Of a stretch of 64,000 bases of DNA, positions 54,233 through 64,000 are shown piece after piece (the first letter of the stretch is position 1; each line of letters starts with the position of its first letter). The notes below the pieces were generated by a model. It saw only the letters and a list, made by a program, of their open reading frames with translations. It was not told the DNA's origin and ran no database searches. Source of the stretch: Microtetraspora glauca (lineage in GTDB: Bacteria > Actinomycetota > Actinomycetes > Streptomycetales > Streptomycetaceae); the NCBI GenBank assembly GCA_000721275.1, contig JOFO01000010.1:124001-188000 (forward strand), given 5' to 3'. The position numbers and the translations under genes are program-made.

Positions 54233-54715
54233 TCAGCGACCGCGCAGACGGCGGACGAGGATGCTCGCGTCGCCGCGGGACTCCAGGTCGGCCAGGACCA
54301 CGGCGACCGCCTCGCGGACGATCCGGCCGCGGTCGACGGCGAGCCCGTGCTCGCCGCGCAGCACGAGCCGCGCGTGCTCCAGGTCCATCAGTTCCTCGGC
54401 GGAGACGTAGACCGTGATCTTCTCGTCGTGGCGTTCCCGCCCGCTGGGGCGCCGGTTGGTGGTCCGGCCCCGGCGCCGCGCGGGCGCGGCCGGCTGGGCG
54501 GCGGGCTTCGCGGGGGCCGCCTCGGTCTCCCGGGCGCGCGGCTCGGCCGCCTCCGAGCCGGCCGGGGCGTGCTCGGCGGAACCGGCGGCGGCGTCCGCTC
54601 CGGCGGCCGTGTCGCTCTCACCCGCCGGAGCGGGAACGGTTCGGCGGGGCGACGACGACTGCAGTGCCATCCCCCCGGTCGTACGGAAGAGTTCGTCGGC
54701 TCCGGGCAGACTCAC
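54233..54715 (-). CDS. RHH-like partner protein of ParA
   Basis: A 160-residue protein. The middle is a low-complexity Ala/Glu/Pro region with an RRRGRTTNRRPSGR basic stretch. The C-terminal 60 residues (KITVYVSAEELMDLEHARLVLRGEHGLAVDRGRIVREAVAVVLADLE) have the strand-helix-helix pattern of ribbon-helix-helix DNA-binding proteins, similar to ParG-type partners. The GTG start overlaps the parA-like stop by 4 nt and gives SLPGADELFRTTGG, which I believe is conserved; an internal ATG 15 codons later is the alternative. A role as centromere-binding or ParA-regulating partner is inferred from position. Confidence 0.75.
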   Translation of the reverse strand: MSLPGADELFRTTGGMALQSSSPRRTVPAPAGESDTAAGADAAAGSAEHAPAGSEAAEPRARETEAAPAKPAAQPAAPARRRGRTTNRRPSGRERHDEKITVYVSAEELMDLEHARLVLRGEHGLAVDRGRIVREAVAVVLADLESRGDASILVRRLRGR

Positions 54716-55845
54716 TCGGCGTGACACCGGGCGAGCACCTCCCTGGCGAGCTGGCGGTAGGCGGCGGCGCCCACGGAGTTGGAGGCGTACGTGGTGATGG
54801 GCTCGCCGGCGACCGTGGTCTCCGGGAAGCGCACCGTCCGGCCGATCACCGTGTGGTAGACGTGGTCGTCGAACGCCTCGACGACCCGCGCCAGCACCTC
54901 GCGGGAGTGCACGGTCCGCGAGTCGTACATGGTGGCGAGGATGCCGTCGAGCTCCAGCTCGGGGTTGAGCCGCTCCTGGACCTTCTCGATGGTCTCGGTC
55001 AGCAGCGCGACGCCGCGCAGCGCGAAGAACTCGCACTCCAGCGGCACGATGACCTTGTGAGCCGCCGTCAGGGCGTTCACGGTCAGCAGGCCGAGCGAGG
55101 GCTGACAGTCGATCACGATGTAGTCGTAGTCGTTCATCAGCGGCTTGAGGGCGCGCTGGAGCGTGGACTCGCGCGCGACCTCGGAGACCAGCTGCACCTC
55201 GGCGGCGGAGAGGTCGATGTTGCTCGGCAGCAGGTCCATGTTGGGGACCGCCGTCTTGAGCAGGACCTCGTCCGCCGACATGCCCCGCTCCATGAGCAGG
55301 TTGTAGACGGTGAGGTCGAGCTCCATCGGGTTCACGCCGAGGCCGACCGACAGGGCTCCCTGCGGGTCGAAGTCGACGAGCAGCACCCGCCGTCCGTACT
55401 CGGCGAGCGCGGCACCCAGGTTGATGGTCGACGTGGTCTTGCCGACGCCGCCCTTCTGGTTGCACATCGCGATGATCTTGGCGGGACCGTGGTCGGTCAG
55501 CGGGCCCGGGATCGGGAAGTACGGCAGCGGCCGTCCGGTCGGGCCGATCCGCTCGCGGCGCTGGCGGGCAGCGTCGGGCGCGAGGGTGGCCGCGTACTCC
55601 GGGTCGGGCTCGTACTCGGCGTCGGGGTCGTAGAAGTGCCCCTCGGGCAGCTCGTCGTAGGCGGCGAAGTGGGTGGACTCTCGGCCCATCTCGTTGCCGG
55701 CCGTGGCGTTCACGTGTAGGCCGTCCATCGTCTTCAGCGTGTGGGGTGTCGTCATGGGCTGGTGCGTCGCGAAGGTCCGCACCGCGACGGAGCCGACCGG
55801 GGCACCTGGCGCACCGCTCCCGGGAGTAAATGTCGACTCATTCAC
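54712..55845 (-). CDS. ParA-family ATPase
   Basis: A 377-residue Walker ATPase. After a variable ~120-residue N-terminus comes AKIIAMCNQKGGVGKTTSTINL, with the deviant Walker A KGGVGKTT near residue 132, then VLLVDFDPQGALSVGLG (Walker A') and YDYIVIDCQPSLGLLTVNAL (Walker B). AAGGAGGT sits 10 nt before the GTG start, a full ribosome site. It is distinct from the oriC-linked parA, with no ParB gene here; instead an RHH-like gene and scpAB follow. It is thought to help chromosome or complex positioning in the hyphae. Confidence 0.92.
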   Translation of the reverse strand: MNESTFTPGSGAPGAPVGSVAVRTFATHQPMTTPHTLKTMDGLHVNATAGNEMGRESTHFAAYDELPEGHFYDPDAEYEPDPEYAATLAPDAARQRRERIGPTGRPLPYFPIPGPLTDHGPAKIIAMCNQKGGVGKTTSTINLGAALAEYGRRVLLVDFDPQGALSVGLGVNPMELDLTVYNLLMERGMSADEVLLKTAVPNMDLLPSNIDLSAAEVQLVSEVARESTLQRALKPLMNDYDYIVIDCQPSLGLLTVNALTAAHKVIVPLECEFFALRGVALLTETIEKVQERLNPELELDGILATMYDSRTVHSREVLARVVEAFDDHVYHTVIGRTVRFPETTVAGEPITTYASNSVGAAAYRQLAREVLARCHAE

Positions 55846-56206
55846 AAGTCGTCTTACCTCCTTGGATGTGACCAGGAACATTTATCGATCTGTCAGCGTG
55901 GCACCATGCCGACGGTTGGCGACTCTATGGCGTGTCACCGGTCCGCAGCAACACAATCGCCCGGACCCGGCCCGTTGTGTCGGCAACCGAACACGCCTCT
56001 GTCAAGGGTGCGCAGCCGTGCATCCACACGTTTCAGGGGTGTGCGAAACGGTTAAAGGGTTACGTTCGAGGCGAGTTGACCGAACGTTTTGGCGTGGCCG
56101 GAGACACAGCCGGCCGGACCTTGTCGAACAAGGTCCGGCCGGGTGCGTGACATTGACGGCGGGCGTTGACGGGGCGTCACCGGCGCCGTCGGGAGCCGCT
56201 GCGGGC
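55846..56206. other. Intergenic region between parA-like and ald genes
   Basis: No coding frame is supported. It contains the parA-like gene's promoter area (AT-rich, for example AACATTTATCGATCTGTCAG) and, toward ald, a terminator hairpin. Confidence 0.5.
56111..56141 (-). terminator. Hairpin terminator of ald
   Basis: A 14-bp perfect stem (CGGCCGGACCTTGT and complement) with a CGA loop begins 65 nt after the ald stop. Confidence 0.8.
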
Positions 56207-57322
56207 TCAGCCGATGAGGGAGCTCAGCTCGACGTGGTCGTAGCCGTGCGCCTCGGCGACCTCCTTGTAGACGACCTTGCCGTCGTGGGTGTTGAGGCCC
56301 AGGGCGAGGGCGGCGTCGCGGCGGAGCGCCTCGGCCCAGCCGTTGTTCGCCAGCGACACGATGTAGGGCAGCGTGGCGTTGGTGAGGGCGTAGGTGGAGG
56401 TGTTCGGGACGGCGCCGGGCATGTTGGCGACGCAGTAGAAGACCGAGTCGTGGACCTGGAAGGTCGGGTCGGCGTGGGTGGTCGGGTGCGAGTCCTCGAA
56501 GCAGCCGCCCTGGTCGATCGCGATGTCGACAAGGACACTTCCAGGCTTCATCTTGGCGACGAGCTCGTTGGTGACCAGCTTCGGGGCCTTGGCGCCCGGG
56601 ATGAGGACGGCGCCGATGACGAGGTCGGCCTCGACGACGGCCTTCTCCAGCTCGAAGGCGTTGGAGACGACGGTCTGCACCTTGGTGCCGAAGATCTTGT
56701 CGGCCTCGCGGAGCTTGTTGATGTCCTTGTCGAGCAGGGTCACGTGGAAGCCCATGCCGACGGCGATCTGCACGGCGTTCCAGCCGGAGACGCCACCGCC
56801 GATGACGACGGCCTTGCCGGCGTGGGTGCCGGGGACGCCGCCGGGGAGCACGCCGCGGCCGCCGGCCGAGCGCATCAGGTGGTACGCGCCGACCTGCGGG
56901 GCCAGCCGGCCCGCGACCTCGGACATCGGGGCGAGCAGCGGGAGCGCGCGGTTCGCGGTCTCGACCGTCTCGTAGGCGATGGCGGTGGTGCCGGACTCCA
57001 GGAGGGCGTCCGTGCACTCCTTGGAGGCGGCCAGGTGCAGGTAGGTGAAGAGCGTCTGGTCCTTGCGGAGGCGGTGGTACTCCTCCGCGATCGGCTCCTT
57101 GACCTTGAGGAGCAGGTCGGCGGTGGCCCAGACCTCGTCCGCGGTGGCGAGGATCTCGGCGCCCGCCGCGACGTACTCCGCGTCCGTGATCGAGGAGCCG
57201 ACGCCGGCGTTCTGCTCGATGAAGACCTGGTGGCCGTTGCGGACGAGCTCGTGGACACCGGCGGGGGTGATGGCCACGCGGAACTCGTTGTTCTTGACCT
57301 CGCGGGGGATGCCGACCTTCAT
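56207..57322 (-). CDS. ald: Alanine dehydrogenase
   Basis: A 371-residue NAD-dependent enzyme interconverting L-alanine and pyruvate plus ammonia. The N-terminal signature is [20 protein letters not shown], with the substrate Arg and Lys. The coenzyme site is [26 protein letters not shown] near 170-195, and the C-terminal [29 protein letters not shown] is diagnostic of Ald. The length matches the family exactly. The upstream region carries no Lrp-type regulator gene. It is monocistronic with its own terminator. Confidence 0.97.
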   Translation of the reverse strand: MKVGIPREVKNNEFRVAITPAGVHELVRNGHQVFIEQNAGVGSSITDAEYVAAGAEILATADEVWATADLLLKVKEPIAEEYHRLRKDQTLFTYLHLAASKECTDALLESGTTAIAYETVETANRALPLLAPMSEVAGRLAPQVGAYHLMRSAGGRGVLPGGVPGTHAGKAVVIGGGVSGWNAVQIAVGMGFHVTLLDKDINKLREADKIFGTKVQTVVSNAFELEKAVVEADLVIGAVLIPGAKAPKLVTNELVAKMKPGSVLVDIAIDQGGCFEDSHPTTHADPTFQVHDSVFYCVANMPGAVPNTSTYALTNATLPYIVSLANNGWAEALRRDAALALGLNTHDGKVVYKEVAEAHGYDHVELSSLIG

Positions 57323-57468
57323 CGTCGATCACGGTCCTTGAATCAGGGGGATAACTGGTGCACTGCGATACATACCCGGATGCACTGCGGCGCACCGGGG
57401 CAGACCACGTTCGAACGCGGCGGAACCAGTCTAATGAAGGAGTTCCCGCTGTCTAGCCTTTCAAAGTA

Positions 57469-59454
57469 CTAATCTTCAGCAGACCCACTGCGGATTTCGT
57501 AGGCAGAGTCTTCCGTTTCCAGCAGACGGTCCGCGGCGGCCCGGTGCAGCCGCGCCGCGGCGGGGTCGCCGAGCCGGTCCAGGGTGTCGGCGAGCCGCAG
57601 CTGGAGCGCCGCCTGGAGCCGGGTGTCCCGGGCCCGGCGGGCCCACTCGACCGCCTCCTCGCAGGTCCGCAGGCTCTCCTCGGGCCGCCCCGCGTACTCC
57701 TGGACCCGGGCCGCCTCGCTCAACGCCCGTGCGTGGCCCGGGAGATCGCCGAGCCTGCGGTAGCCGGACGCCGCCGCCCGCCAGTGCCGCAGCGCCTCCC
57801 CGTACCGCCCGGCATAGGTGTGCACGGCGCCGAGCCGGGCGTACAGCCGGGCCTGGTCGGCGCGCTCGTCGTGGGCGAGGCGCTGGGCGAGGGCGCGGCC
57901 GTACCAGTCACCGGCCCGCTGCCAGTCGCCGAGCTCCTGATAGCTGCCGCCTACGGATTCCATCGCGCGACCGGTCGCGTACGGGTCATTTGCCTGCCTT
58001 CCGGCCTCCCACGCCGACCGATATCGCAGCAGCGCGTCCTGGGTGCGTCCCGTCCGGGCGTCCAGGTCGCCCAGGTTCAGCAGCGCCGCGGCCCGCTCCC
58101 GGTGCAGTCCGCGCCGCTCGGCCACGTCCAGGACCAGCCGGTGCAGCCCGTACAGGTCGGGCGCCGCGGCCTCGGCGCCCTGGTGCGCGGTGAGCGCCCG
58201 CACCAGGGAGGCGATGAGCCGGCGGGCGAGGGTGTCCAGCTCCCCGTCCGCGACCGCCATGCGGGCGCAGGCCAGCAGCGCCGGGCGGCGCGAGGCCAGC
58301 CACCGGGCGGCGTCCTCGGAGGTGGGGAAGCGCAGGGCGCGCGGCAGTCCGGCGAGCTTGCGCCGGGCCGGGGAGCCCTCGGGTTCGGTGACCGCACGGC
58401 AGGACTGGAGGAGCCGTACGGTCCGCTCCAGCATCCGGGCCCGGGCGAGCTGCACCTCGGCGGGCCGGTCGCGCTCCTCCAGCTGGGCGCGAAGGAGGGG
58501 GACGAGATGGCCGGGGGCCTCGTACTCGCCGTCGGCGGCCTCGGTGACCAGACCCAGGCGGGCGAAGTCCGCGAGGGTGGTCGCCGCCGCCGACACCGAG
58601 CAGCCGGCCAGGGCGGAGGCCGTGTGGGCGTCGGCCCGGCCGAGCGGGGCGAGCGCCAGGTAACGCAGTATCCGGGCGGCCGGCTGGGGCAGCGCCTGGT
58701 GGGCGAGGAGGAAGGCCCGGGTGAGGGGGTCGCCGGTCAGGCCGCGGAGCCGTTTGGCGAGGTCGGCGACGGAGGTCTCGGGCCGGCCGGCCAGCCAGCC
58801 GCCGGCCAGCACCACCGCCGCGGGCAGCCCACCGCACTCCTCGACCAGCGCCTCGGCGGCCTGCGGGTCGACGGTGATCCGGACCGAGCCGGTCGCGGAG
58901 GTCAGCAGCTCGATGGCCGACTTCGGGTCGAGCCCGCCGAGGGTGCACGGGCGTACGTCCGGGATGCCGGTGAGCGGGCCGCGCGCCACCGCGACGACCA
59001 GGGCGTCGGGGTTGTCCGGGAGCAGCGGGTCGGCCTGCTCGGCGTCGACGGCGTCGTCGAGCAGCAGCACCGCCCTGCGGGTCCCGAGCGCTTCGCGGAC
59101 CAGCTCGGTCAGCTCGTCCTCGGCGGCGCCGGGCGGCTCGGCGACCCCGAGGTCGCGGAGGAGCTCGCGGGCGGCGCGGGCGGTGGGGACGGGTTCGCCG
59201 CCGGGCTCGCTGAGCCGGGCGCGGTAGACGCCGTCGGGGTAGCGGTCGGCGATGGAGGCGATCAGCTCCTCGGCGAGCGCGGTCCGGCCGGAGCCGGGCC
59301 GGCCGGCGACGAGGAGGACACGGGCGCGGGGCTCCTTGCGGCCGGTGAGGGTGTCCAGGCCGGTCCGCTCGATGTCGGCGCGCAGGGCCTTCAACTCCCG
59401 CTGCCGGCCGTAGAACTGCCGGCTGCCGGCCGTTGCCACCGCCTGATCCGTCAC
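57469..59454 (-). CDS. STAND-type ATPase with C-terminal TPRs
   Basis: A 661-residue protein. The NB-ARC-like NTPase starts near residue 20; Walker A is AGRPGSGRTAL near 55, with Arg in place of the catalytic Lys, and Walker B is RAVLLLDDAVD near 130. A helical GLPAAVVLAGGWL segment (the NB-ARC GLPL equivalent) follows near 230, then a winged-helix region. From about 470 to 640 there are at least four tetratricopeptide repeats (ALLNLGDLDARTGRTQDALLRY, YARLGAVHTYAGRYGEALRHW and others). There is no DNA-binding SARP domain. Such proteins are signal-responsive scaffolds; the ligand is unknown. The GTG start follows a short upstream gap. Confidence 0.87.
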   Translation of the reverse strand: MTDQAVATAGSRQFYGRQRELKALRADIERTGLDTLTGRKEPRARVLLVAGRPGSGRTALAEELIASIADRYPDGVYRARLSEPGGEPVPTARAARELLRDLGVAEPPGAAEDELTELVREALGTRRAVLLLDDAVDAEQADPLLPDNPDALVVAVARGPLTGIPDVRPCTLGGLDPKSAIELLTSATGSVRITVDPQAAEALVEECGGLPAAVVLAGGWLAGRPETSVADLAKRLRGLTGDPLTRAFLLAHQALPQPAARILRYLALAPLGRADAHTASALAGCSVSAAATTLADFARLGLVTEAADGEYEAPGHLVPLLRAQLEERDRPAEVQLARARMLERTVRLLQSCRAVTEPEGSPARRKLAGLPRALRFPTSEDAARWLASRRPALLACARMAVADGELDTLARRLIASLVRALTAHQGAEAAAPDLYGLHRLVLDVAERRGLHRERAAALLNLGDLDARTGRTQDALLRYRSAWEAGRQANDPYATGRAMESVGGSYQELGDWQRAGDWYGRALAQRLAHDERADQARLYARLGAVHTYAGRYGEALRHWRAAASGYRRLGDLPGHARALSEAARVQEYAGRPEESLRTCEEAVEWARRARDTRLQAALQLRLADTLDRLGDPAAARLHRAAADRLLETEDSAYEIRSGSAED

Positions 59455-59619
59455 GGGCCACGCTCCCGTCCACCTGCGCACGAGCCGATCCCGCGGGGGT
59501 CTCCGCACGGGCGTGTACGAGCGTAGTTCAGCGCCTGGTACGGACCCGGTGGAGCGCGGCGGACACATCCCCCGATCGGATCAGCCGACAGTCACACCGG
59601 CCGCTCCGCCGTTCCGTCG

Positions 59620-59646
59620 GGGCACGTGCCGGCGCGACACGTGCCC
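59620..59646 (-). terminator. Hairpin terminator of the NUDIX gene
   Basis: GGGCACGTG and its complement are spaced by 9 nt, 22 nt after the NUDIX gene stop. Confidence 0.55.
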
Positions 59647-59667
59647 GCACGGAGGTGCCGGAGGGCG

Positions 59668-60294
59668 CTACGCCTCGAAGGGGCGGGCCGGCCAGGGGGC
59701 GTCGGCGGGGCGGAGCGCGTCGAGTCCGTCGCCGGCCCGCGCCGCGACCAGCGACAGCACGCCCACCACCAGGCAGTTGTTGTGCAGCTCGCCGGCGAGG
59801 ACCCCGCGCACCAGCTCGTCCAGCGGGACCCGCGCGACCTCCATGTCGGCCTCCTCCTCGGCGACCTCGAACCGCGCCCCCTCCGCCTCGGCGAGGTCGC
59901 GCGCCAGGAAGATCCGTACCGCCTCGTCGCAGCCGCCGGGGGTGGTGTAGACGTCGGTCAGGACCCGCCACTCCCCCGCCTTGGCGTGCGCCTCCTCGTA
60001 CAGCTCGCGCTGGGCGGCGTGCAGCGGGTTCTCGCCGGGCACGTCGAGCAGGCCGGCCGGGATCTCCCACAGCTTCTGCCGCACGGGGTGGCGGTACTGC
60101 CGCAGCACCAGCACCCGGTCCTCGTCGTCCAGGGCCAGCACGGCCACGGAGCCCGGGTGGACCTGGTAGTCGCGGCGGACGACCGAGCCGTCCGGCATGA
60201 CCACGTCGTCGGTGCGGACACTCGTCTTGTTGCCCTTGAAGGGGAGGGCGGAGGCGACGACGCGCCACTCCTCCGGGGCGTCCTGCACGTGCAT
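59668..60294 (-). CDS. NUDIX hydrolase, ADP-ribose pyrophosphatase type
   Basis: A 208-residue NUDIX enzyme. The N-terminal strand KTSVRTDDVVMPDGSVVRRDYQVHPGSVAVLAL and VLVLRQYRHPVRQKLWEIPAGLLD match ADP-ribose pyrophosphatases. The NUDIX box AGLLDVPGENPLHAAQRELYEEA has one extra residue between Gly and Glu compared with the canonical spacing, while the REL.EE metal ligands are present. It hydrolyses ADP-ribose to AMP and ribose 5-phosphate. The ATG has GGAAGGA just before it. It follows pyrG by 80 nt on the same strand. Confidence 0.88.
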   Translation of the reverse strand: MHVQDAPEEWRVVASALPFKGNKTSVRTDDVVMPDGSVVRRDYQVHPGSVAVLALDDEDRVLVLRQYRHPVRQKLWEIPAGLLDVPGENPLHAAQRELYEEAHAKAGEWRVLTDVYTTPGGCDEAVRIFLARDLAEAEGARFEVAEEEADMEVARVPLDELVRGVLAGELHNNCLVVGVLSLVAARAGDGLDALRPADAPWPARPFEA

Positions 60295-60316
60295 CGGTAG
60301 TCCTTCCACAGACGAG

Positions 60317-60358
60317 AGCCGGGGTGCGCGTCCTCGTGCGAGAACCCGTACCCCGGCT
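60317..60358 (-). terminator. Possible hairpin after pyrG
   Basis: AGCCGGGG and CCCCGGCT face each other across 26 nt, 17 nt after the pyrG stop. The long loop makes this weaker than the others; it overlaps the promoter area of the NUDIX gene. Confidence 0.4.
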
Positions 60359-60374
60359 ACGTTAACGCGCCGTA

Positions 60375-62036
<1,662 letters not shown>

Positions 62037-62566
62037 CGCCAAGAGGGGGCTCCCGTGGTCGCGTTCTGGAGGTGCGAGGCGGCTGGTCCTCCGGAAGAAT
62101 CGGGGGTGCCGTCGCTGCGGTTTCGGGGGTTTCGGCTGGCGCCGTTTCCCACCGGTCCACGGGGTACCAGGGTATCAGTGACCGCAGGAGACCGCTTCCG
62201 GCCACACGGCCGGCACGCCCGCCGACCGGGTGGGACGGGGTGCGGCGGGGCGTTCCGGGGCCGCCCGGCGGGGGTCCGGGGGCAGGGAGGGAGGAGACGC
62301 GTTCACCCATTCGGAGCAGCGCGTTACGTGGGTGATCACCACGGTCATTAGGGTGCGGACCATCCCGCCCGGTCTCGTCCCGGGCGGCCGGCCGACGGCA
62401 CCACCCCCGCCCGTGGAACCGGACGGGGAGTCCGTGTCGCCTCCCCTCGACCCGTTGCCGGAGCCGGCCATCCCGCACACTGGCACCGCGGGCACCTCTC
62501 GCAACTCGCAACATCTGCTGCAGGCGCCCCGAGGGGCGGACAGGCCGTTCGACTGGAGTGAAGCAC
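62037..62566. other. Long divergent intergenic region, pyrG/GH15
   Basis: 530 nt with no convincing gene on either strand; frames here are Pro/Arg/Gly-rich and lack ribosome sites. Near 62325-62355 lie TTACGTG, the palindrome GGTGATCACC and CATTAGGGT, which together look like the GH15 promoter with an overlapping operator. Confidence 0.5.
62331..62340. promoter_or_regulatory. Palindrome GGTGATCACC, candidate operator
   Basis: A 10-bp perfect palindrome, flanked by CGTG and CACG that nearly extend it, sits just upstream of a TAGGGT -10-like element about 215 nt before the GH15 start. Confidence 0.4.
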
Positions 62567-64000
62567 GTGGCCGGGCGTATCGAGGATTACGCACTCATCG
62601 GGGACATGCAGACCGCGGCGCTGGTCTGCCGGGACGGCAGCGTCGACTGGCTCTGCCTGCCCCGCTTCGACTCGCATGCCGTCTTCGCGGCCCTGCTCGG
62701 CACCGAGGAGCACGGCTTCTGGCGGGTCGGCCCGGCCGGCCCGGAGGACGCCGAGCCGGCCCCCGCCGACCGCCGCCGCTACCGGGGCGACTCGCTGATC
62801 CTGGAGTCGGAGTGGGACACCCCGCGCGGCACGGTCCGGGTGACGGACTTCATGCCGCCGCGCGACGGCGCGCCGCAGCTGATCCGGATCGTGGAGGGGG
62901 TCAGCGGCCGGGTGCCGATGCGCTCGGCGCTGCGGATGCGGTTCAGCTACGGGCGGATCGTGCCCTGGGTGCACAAGGTCGGCGAGCGGACGGTCGCGGT
63001 GGCCGGGCCGGACTCGGTGTGGTTCGACACCGACACCGAGACCCACGGCGAGCACCTGACGACCTACTCCGAGTTCACCGTCACCCCCGGTGACCGGATC
63101 GCCCTCACCCTGTCCTGGCAGCCGTCGCACAAGGAGCCGCCGGCGCTGCCGGACCCCGAGGGCTCGCTGGAGGCGACCGCCGCGTTCTGGCGCGAGTGGG
63201 TCGGGCACTGCACGTACCACGGCCCCTACCGGGAGGCCGTCGTCCGCTCGCTGATCACCCTGAAGGCGCTGACGTACGCGCCGACCGGCGGCATCGTCGC
63301 CGCGCCGACGACCTCGCTGCCGGAGGAGATCGGCGGCGTACGGAACTGGGACTACCGCTACACCTGGCTCCGGGACGCGGCCATCACCCTCTCCTCGATG
63401 CTGCGCACCGGCTACCGCGAGGAGGCCCGCGCCTGGCGGGACTGGCTGCTGCGCGCGGTCGCGGGCGACCCGGAGAACCTGCAGATCATGTACGGCATCG
63501 CGGGCGAGCGGGAGCTCGGCGAGGCGGAGCTGGACTGGCTGCCGGGGTACGAGAACTCCGGCCCGGTGCGGGTCGGCAACGGCGCCGCGAGCCAGCTCCA
63601 GCTCGACGTGTACGGCGAGGTCACCGAGGCCCTGCACCTGGCGCACATGACGGGCCTGTCCCGCAACGACTACGCCTCGCTGCTCCAGATCAAGCTGATC
63701 CAGTACCTGGAGAAGAACTGGAACCAGCCCGACGAGGGCATCTGGGAGGTCCGCGGTCCGCGCCGGCACTTCACCCACTCGAAGGTGATGGCGTGGGTGG
63801 CGGTGGACCGCACGATCAAGCTGATCGAGTCGGGGGACGCGGACGGACCGCTGGAGCGCTGGCGGGCGCTGCGCGACGAGATCCACCGGGACGTCTGCGA
63901 GAAGGGCTACGACAAGGAGCGGAACACCTTCACCCAGTCGTACGGCTCCAAGGAGCTGGACGCGTCGCTGCTGCTGATCCCGCAGATGGGCTTCCTGCCG
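62567..64000 (+). CDS. GH15-family glucoamylase/trehalase-like protein, 3' end outside window
   Basis: 478 residues are visible of a protein usually near 600. The N-terminal beta-sandwich (the DUF5911-type domain) begins RIEDYALIGDMQTAALVCRDGSVDWLCLPRFDS. The GH15 catalytic barrel begins near 230, with NWDYRYTWLRDAAITLSSML near 262 containing substrate-binding Trp/Arg/Asp, and MYGIAGERELGEAELDWLPGY near 308. Inverting enzymes of this group hydrolyse alpha-glucosidic bonds; actinobacterial members include cytoplasmic trehalases, and no signal peptide is seen here. GGAGTG precedes the GTG start. It is divergent from pyrG. Confidence 0.9.
   Translation, partial: MAGRIEDYALIGDMQTAALVCRDGSVDWLCLPRFDSHAVFAALLGTEEHGFWRVGPAGPEDAEPAPADRRRYRGDSLILESEWDTPRGTVRVTDFMPPRDGAPQLIRIVEGVSGRVPMRSALRMRFSYGRIVPWVHKVGERTVAVAGPDSVWFDTDTETHGEHLTTYSEFTVTPGDRIALTLSWQPSHKEPPALPDPEGSLEATAAFWREWVGHCTYHGPYREAVVRSLITLKALTYAPTGGIVAAPTTSLPEEIGGVRNWDYRYTWLRDAAITLSSMLRTGYREEARAWRDWLLRAVAGDPENLQIMYGIAGERELGEAELDWLPGYENSGPVRVGNGAASQLQLDVYGEVTEALHLAHMTGLSRNDYASLLQIKLIQYLEKNWNQPDEGIWEVRGPRRHFTHSKVMAWVAVDRTIKLIESGDADGPLERWRALRDEIHRDVCEKGYDKERNTFTQSYGSKELDASLLLIPQMGFLP

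Noticed and set aside
62175..62594. A 139-codon minus-strand frame with a CSRCC segment in the pyrG/GH15 gap
   Set aside because: No ribosome site, overlaps the GH15 start and promoter-like elements, and the composition is that of random GC-rich sequence.

Overview
The window is chromosomal DNA of a Streptomyces or very close relative. It has very high GC with strong third-position bias, many GTG starts, 4-nt stop/start overlaps, and Streptomyces-typical families (DUF5925, DUF5685, DUF6299, a SepF-like protein outside the division cluster). The order dnaE2, adhE, sepF-like, der-cmk-tyrA, rluB-scpB-scpA-parA, ald, pyrG recalls the SCO1730-SCO1777 stretch of S. coelicolor; that match is from memory, not a search. 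I saw no tRNA, rRNA, CRISPR array or insertion sequence.

Left part (1-12,000): the end of a sugar-polymer cluster (two family-2 glycosyltransferases and a polysaccharide deacetylase), a DUF5925 AAA ATPase, a GntR regulator, a tandem-GNAT acetyltransferase with a DUF402 protein, a tripartite tricarboxylate transporter (tctC-tctB-tctA) with a divergent CitB-type response regulator, a secreted copper-dependent polysaccharide monooxygenase with a sortase-like tail, and a secreted lipase.

12,000-21,500: an SOS-type mutagenesis pair (dnaE2 plus a catalytically degenerate Y-family polymerase) behind a near-consensus LexA box, a DUF3533-like membrane protein, a bifunctional adhE behind a perfect Rex operator, and a streptogrisin-like protease whose gene lies between two identical 31-bp hairpins.

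21,600-32,100 is the most interesting block. Two divergent units encode two permeases, one ATPase and two binding proteins of the amino-acid ABC type, two flavin monooxygenases of the SnaA/NtaA class, a large FAD/NAD(P)-binding protein, a DUF1684 protein and a GNAT acetyltransferase. The right-hand unit begins with a 22-codon leader peptide (HIDLGR core, terminal Cys codon) that a well-placed promoter would transcribe leaderless, followed by a C-rich, G-poor tract. The gene set resembles the Bacillus pathways that import, N-acetylate and oxidatively split S-modified cysteines. I read it as a cysteine-controlled organosulfur salvage locus.

32,100-47,300: a DUF5685 protein with a very Cys-rich tail, a SepF-like division protein, a 14-helix exporter, a PAP2 phosphatase, an I78-type inhibitor, a broken cytochrome oxidase subunit I gene abutting a GT4 glycosyltransferase, an Rpf-LysM hydrolase, two conserved hypotheticals, then der, an acyltransferase, cmk, tyrA and a YidB-like gene.

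47,300-64,000: a Rieske protein, a RlaP-like nucleotidyltransferase, an NAD-metabolism operon (nadR-like, nrtR-like, ADP-ribosylglycohydrolase) with a promoter and palindromic operator, the rluB-scpB-scpA-RHH-parA segregation cluster, ald, a STAND-type ATPase with TPRs, an ADP-ribose pyrophosphatase, pyrG, and a GH15 glucoamylase/trehalase-like gene cut by the window end.
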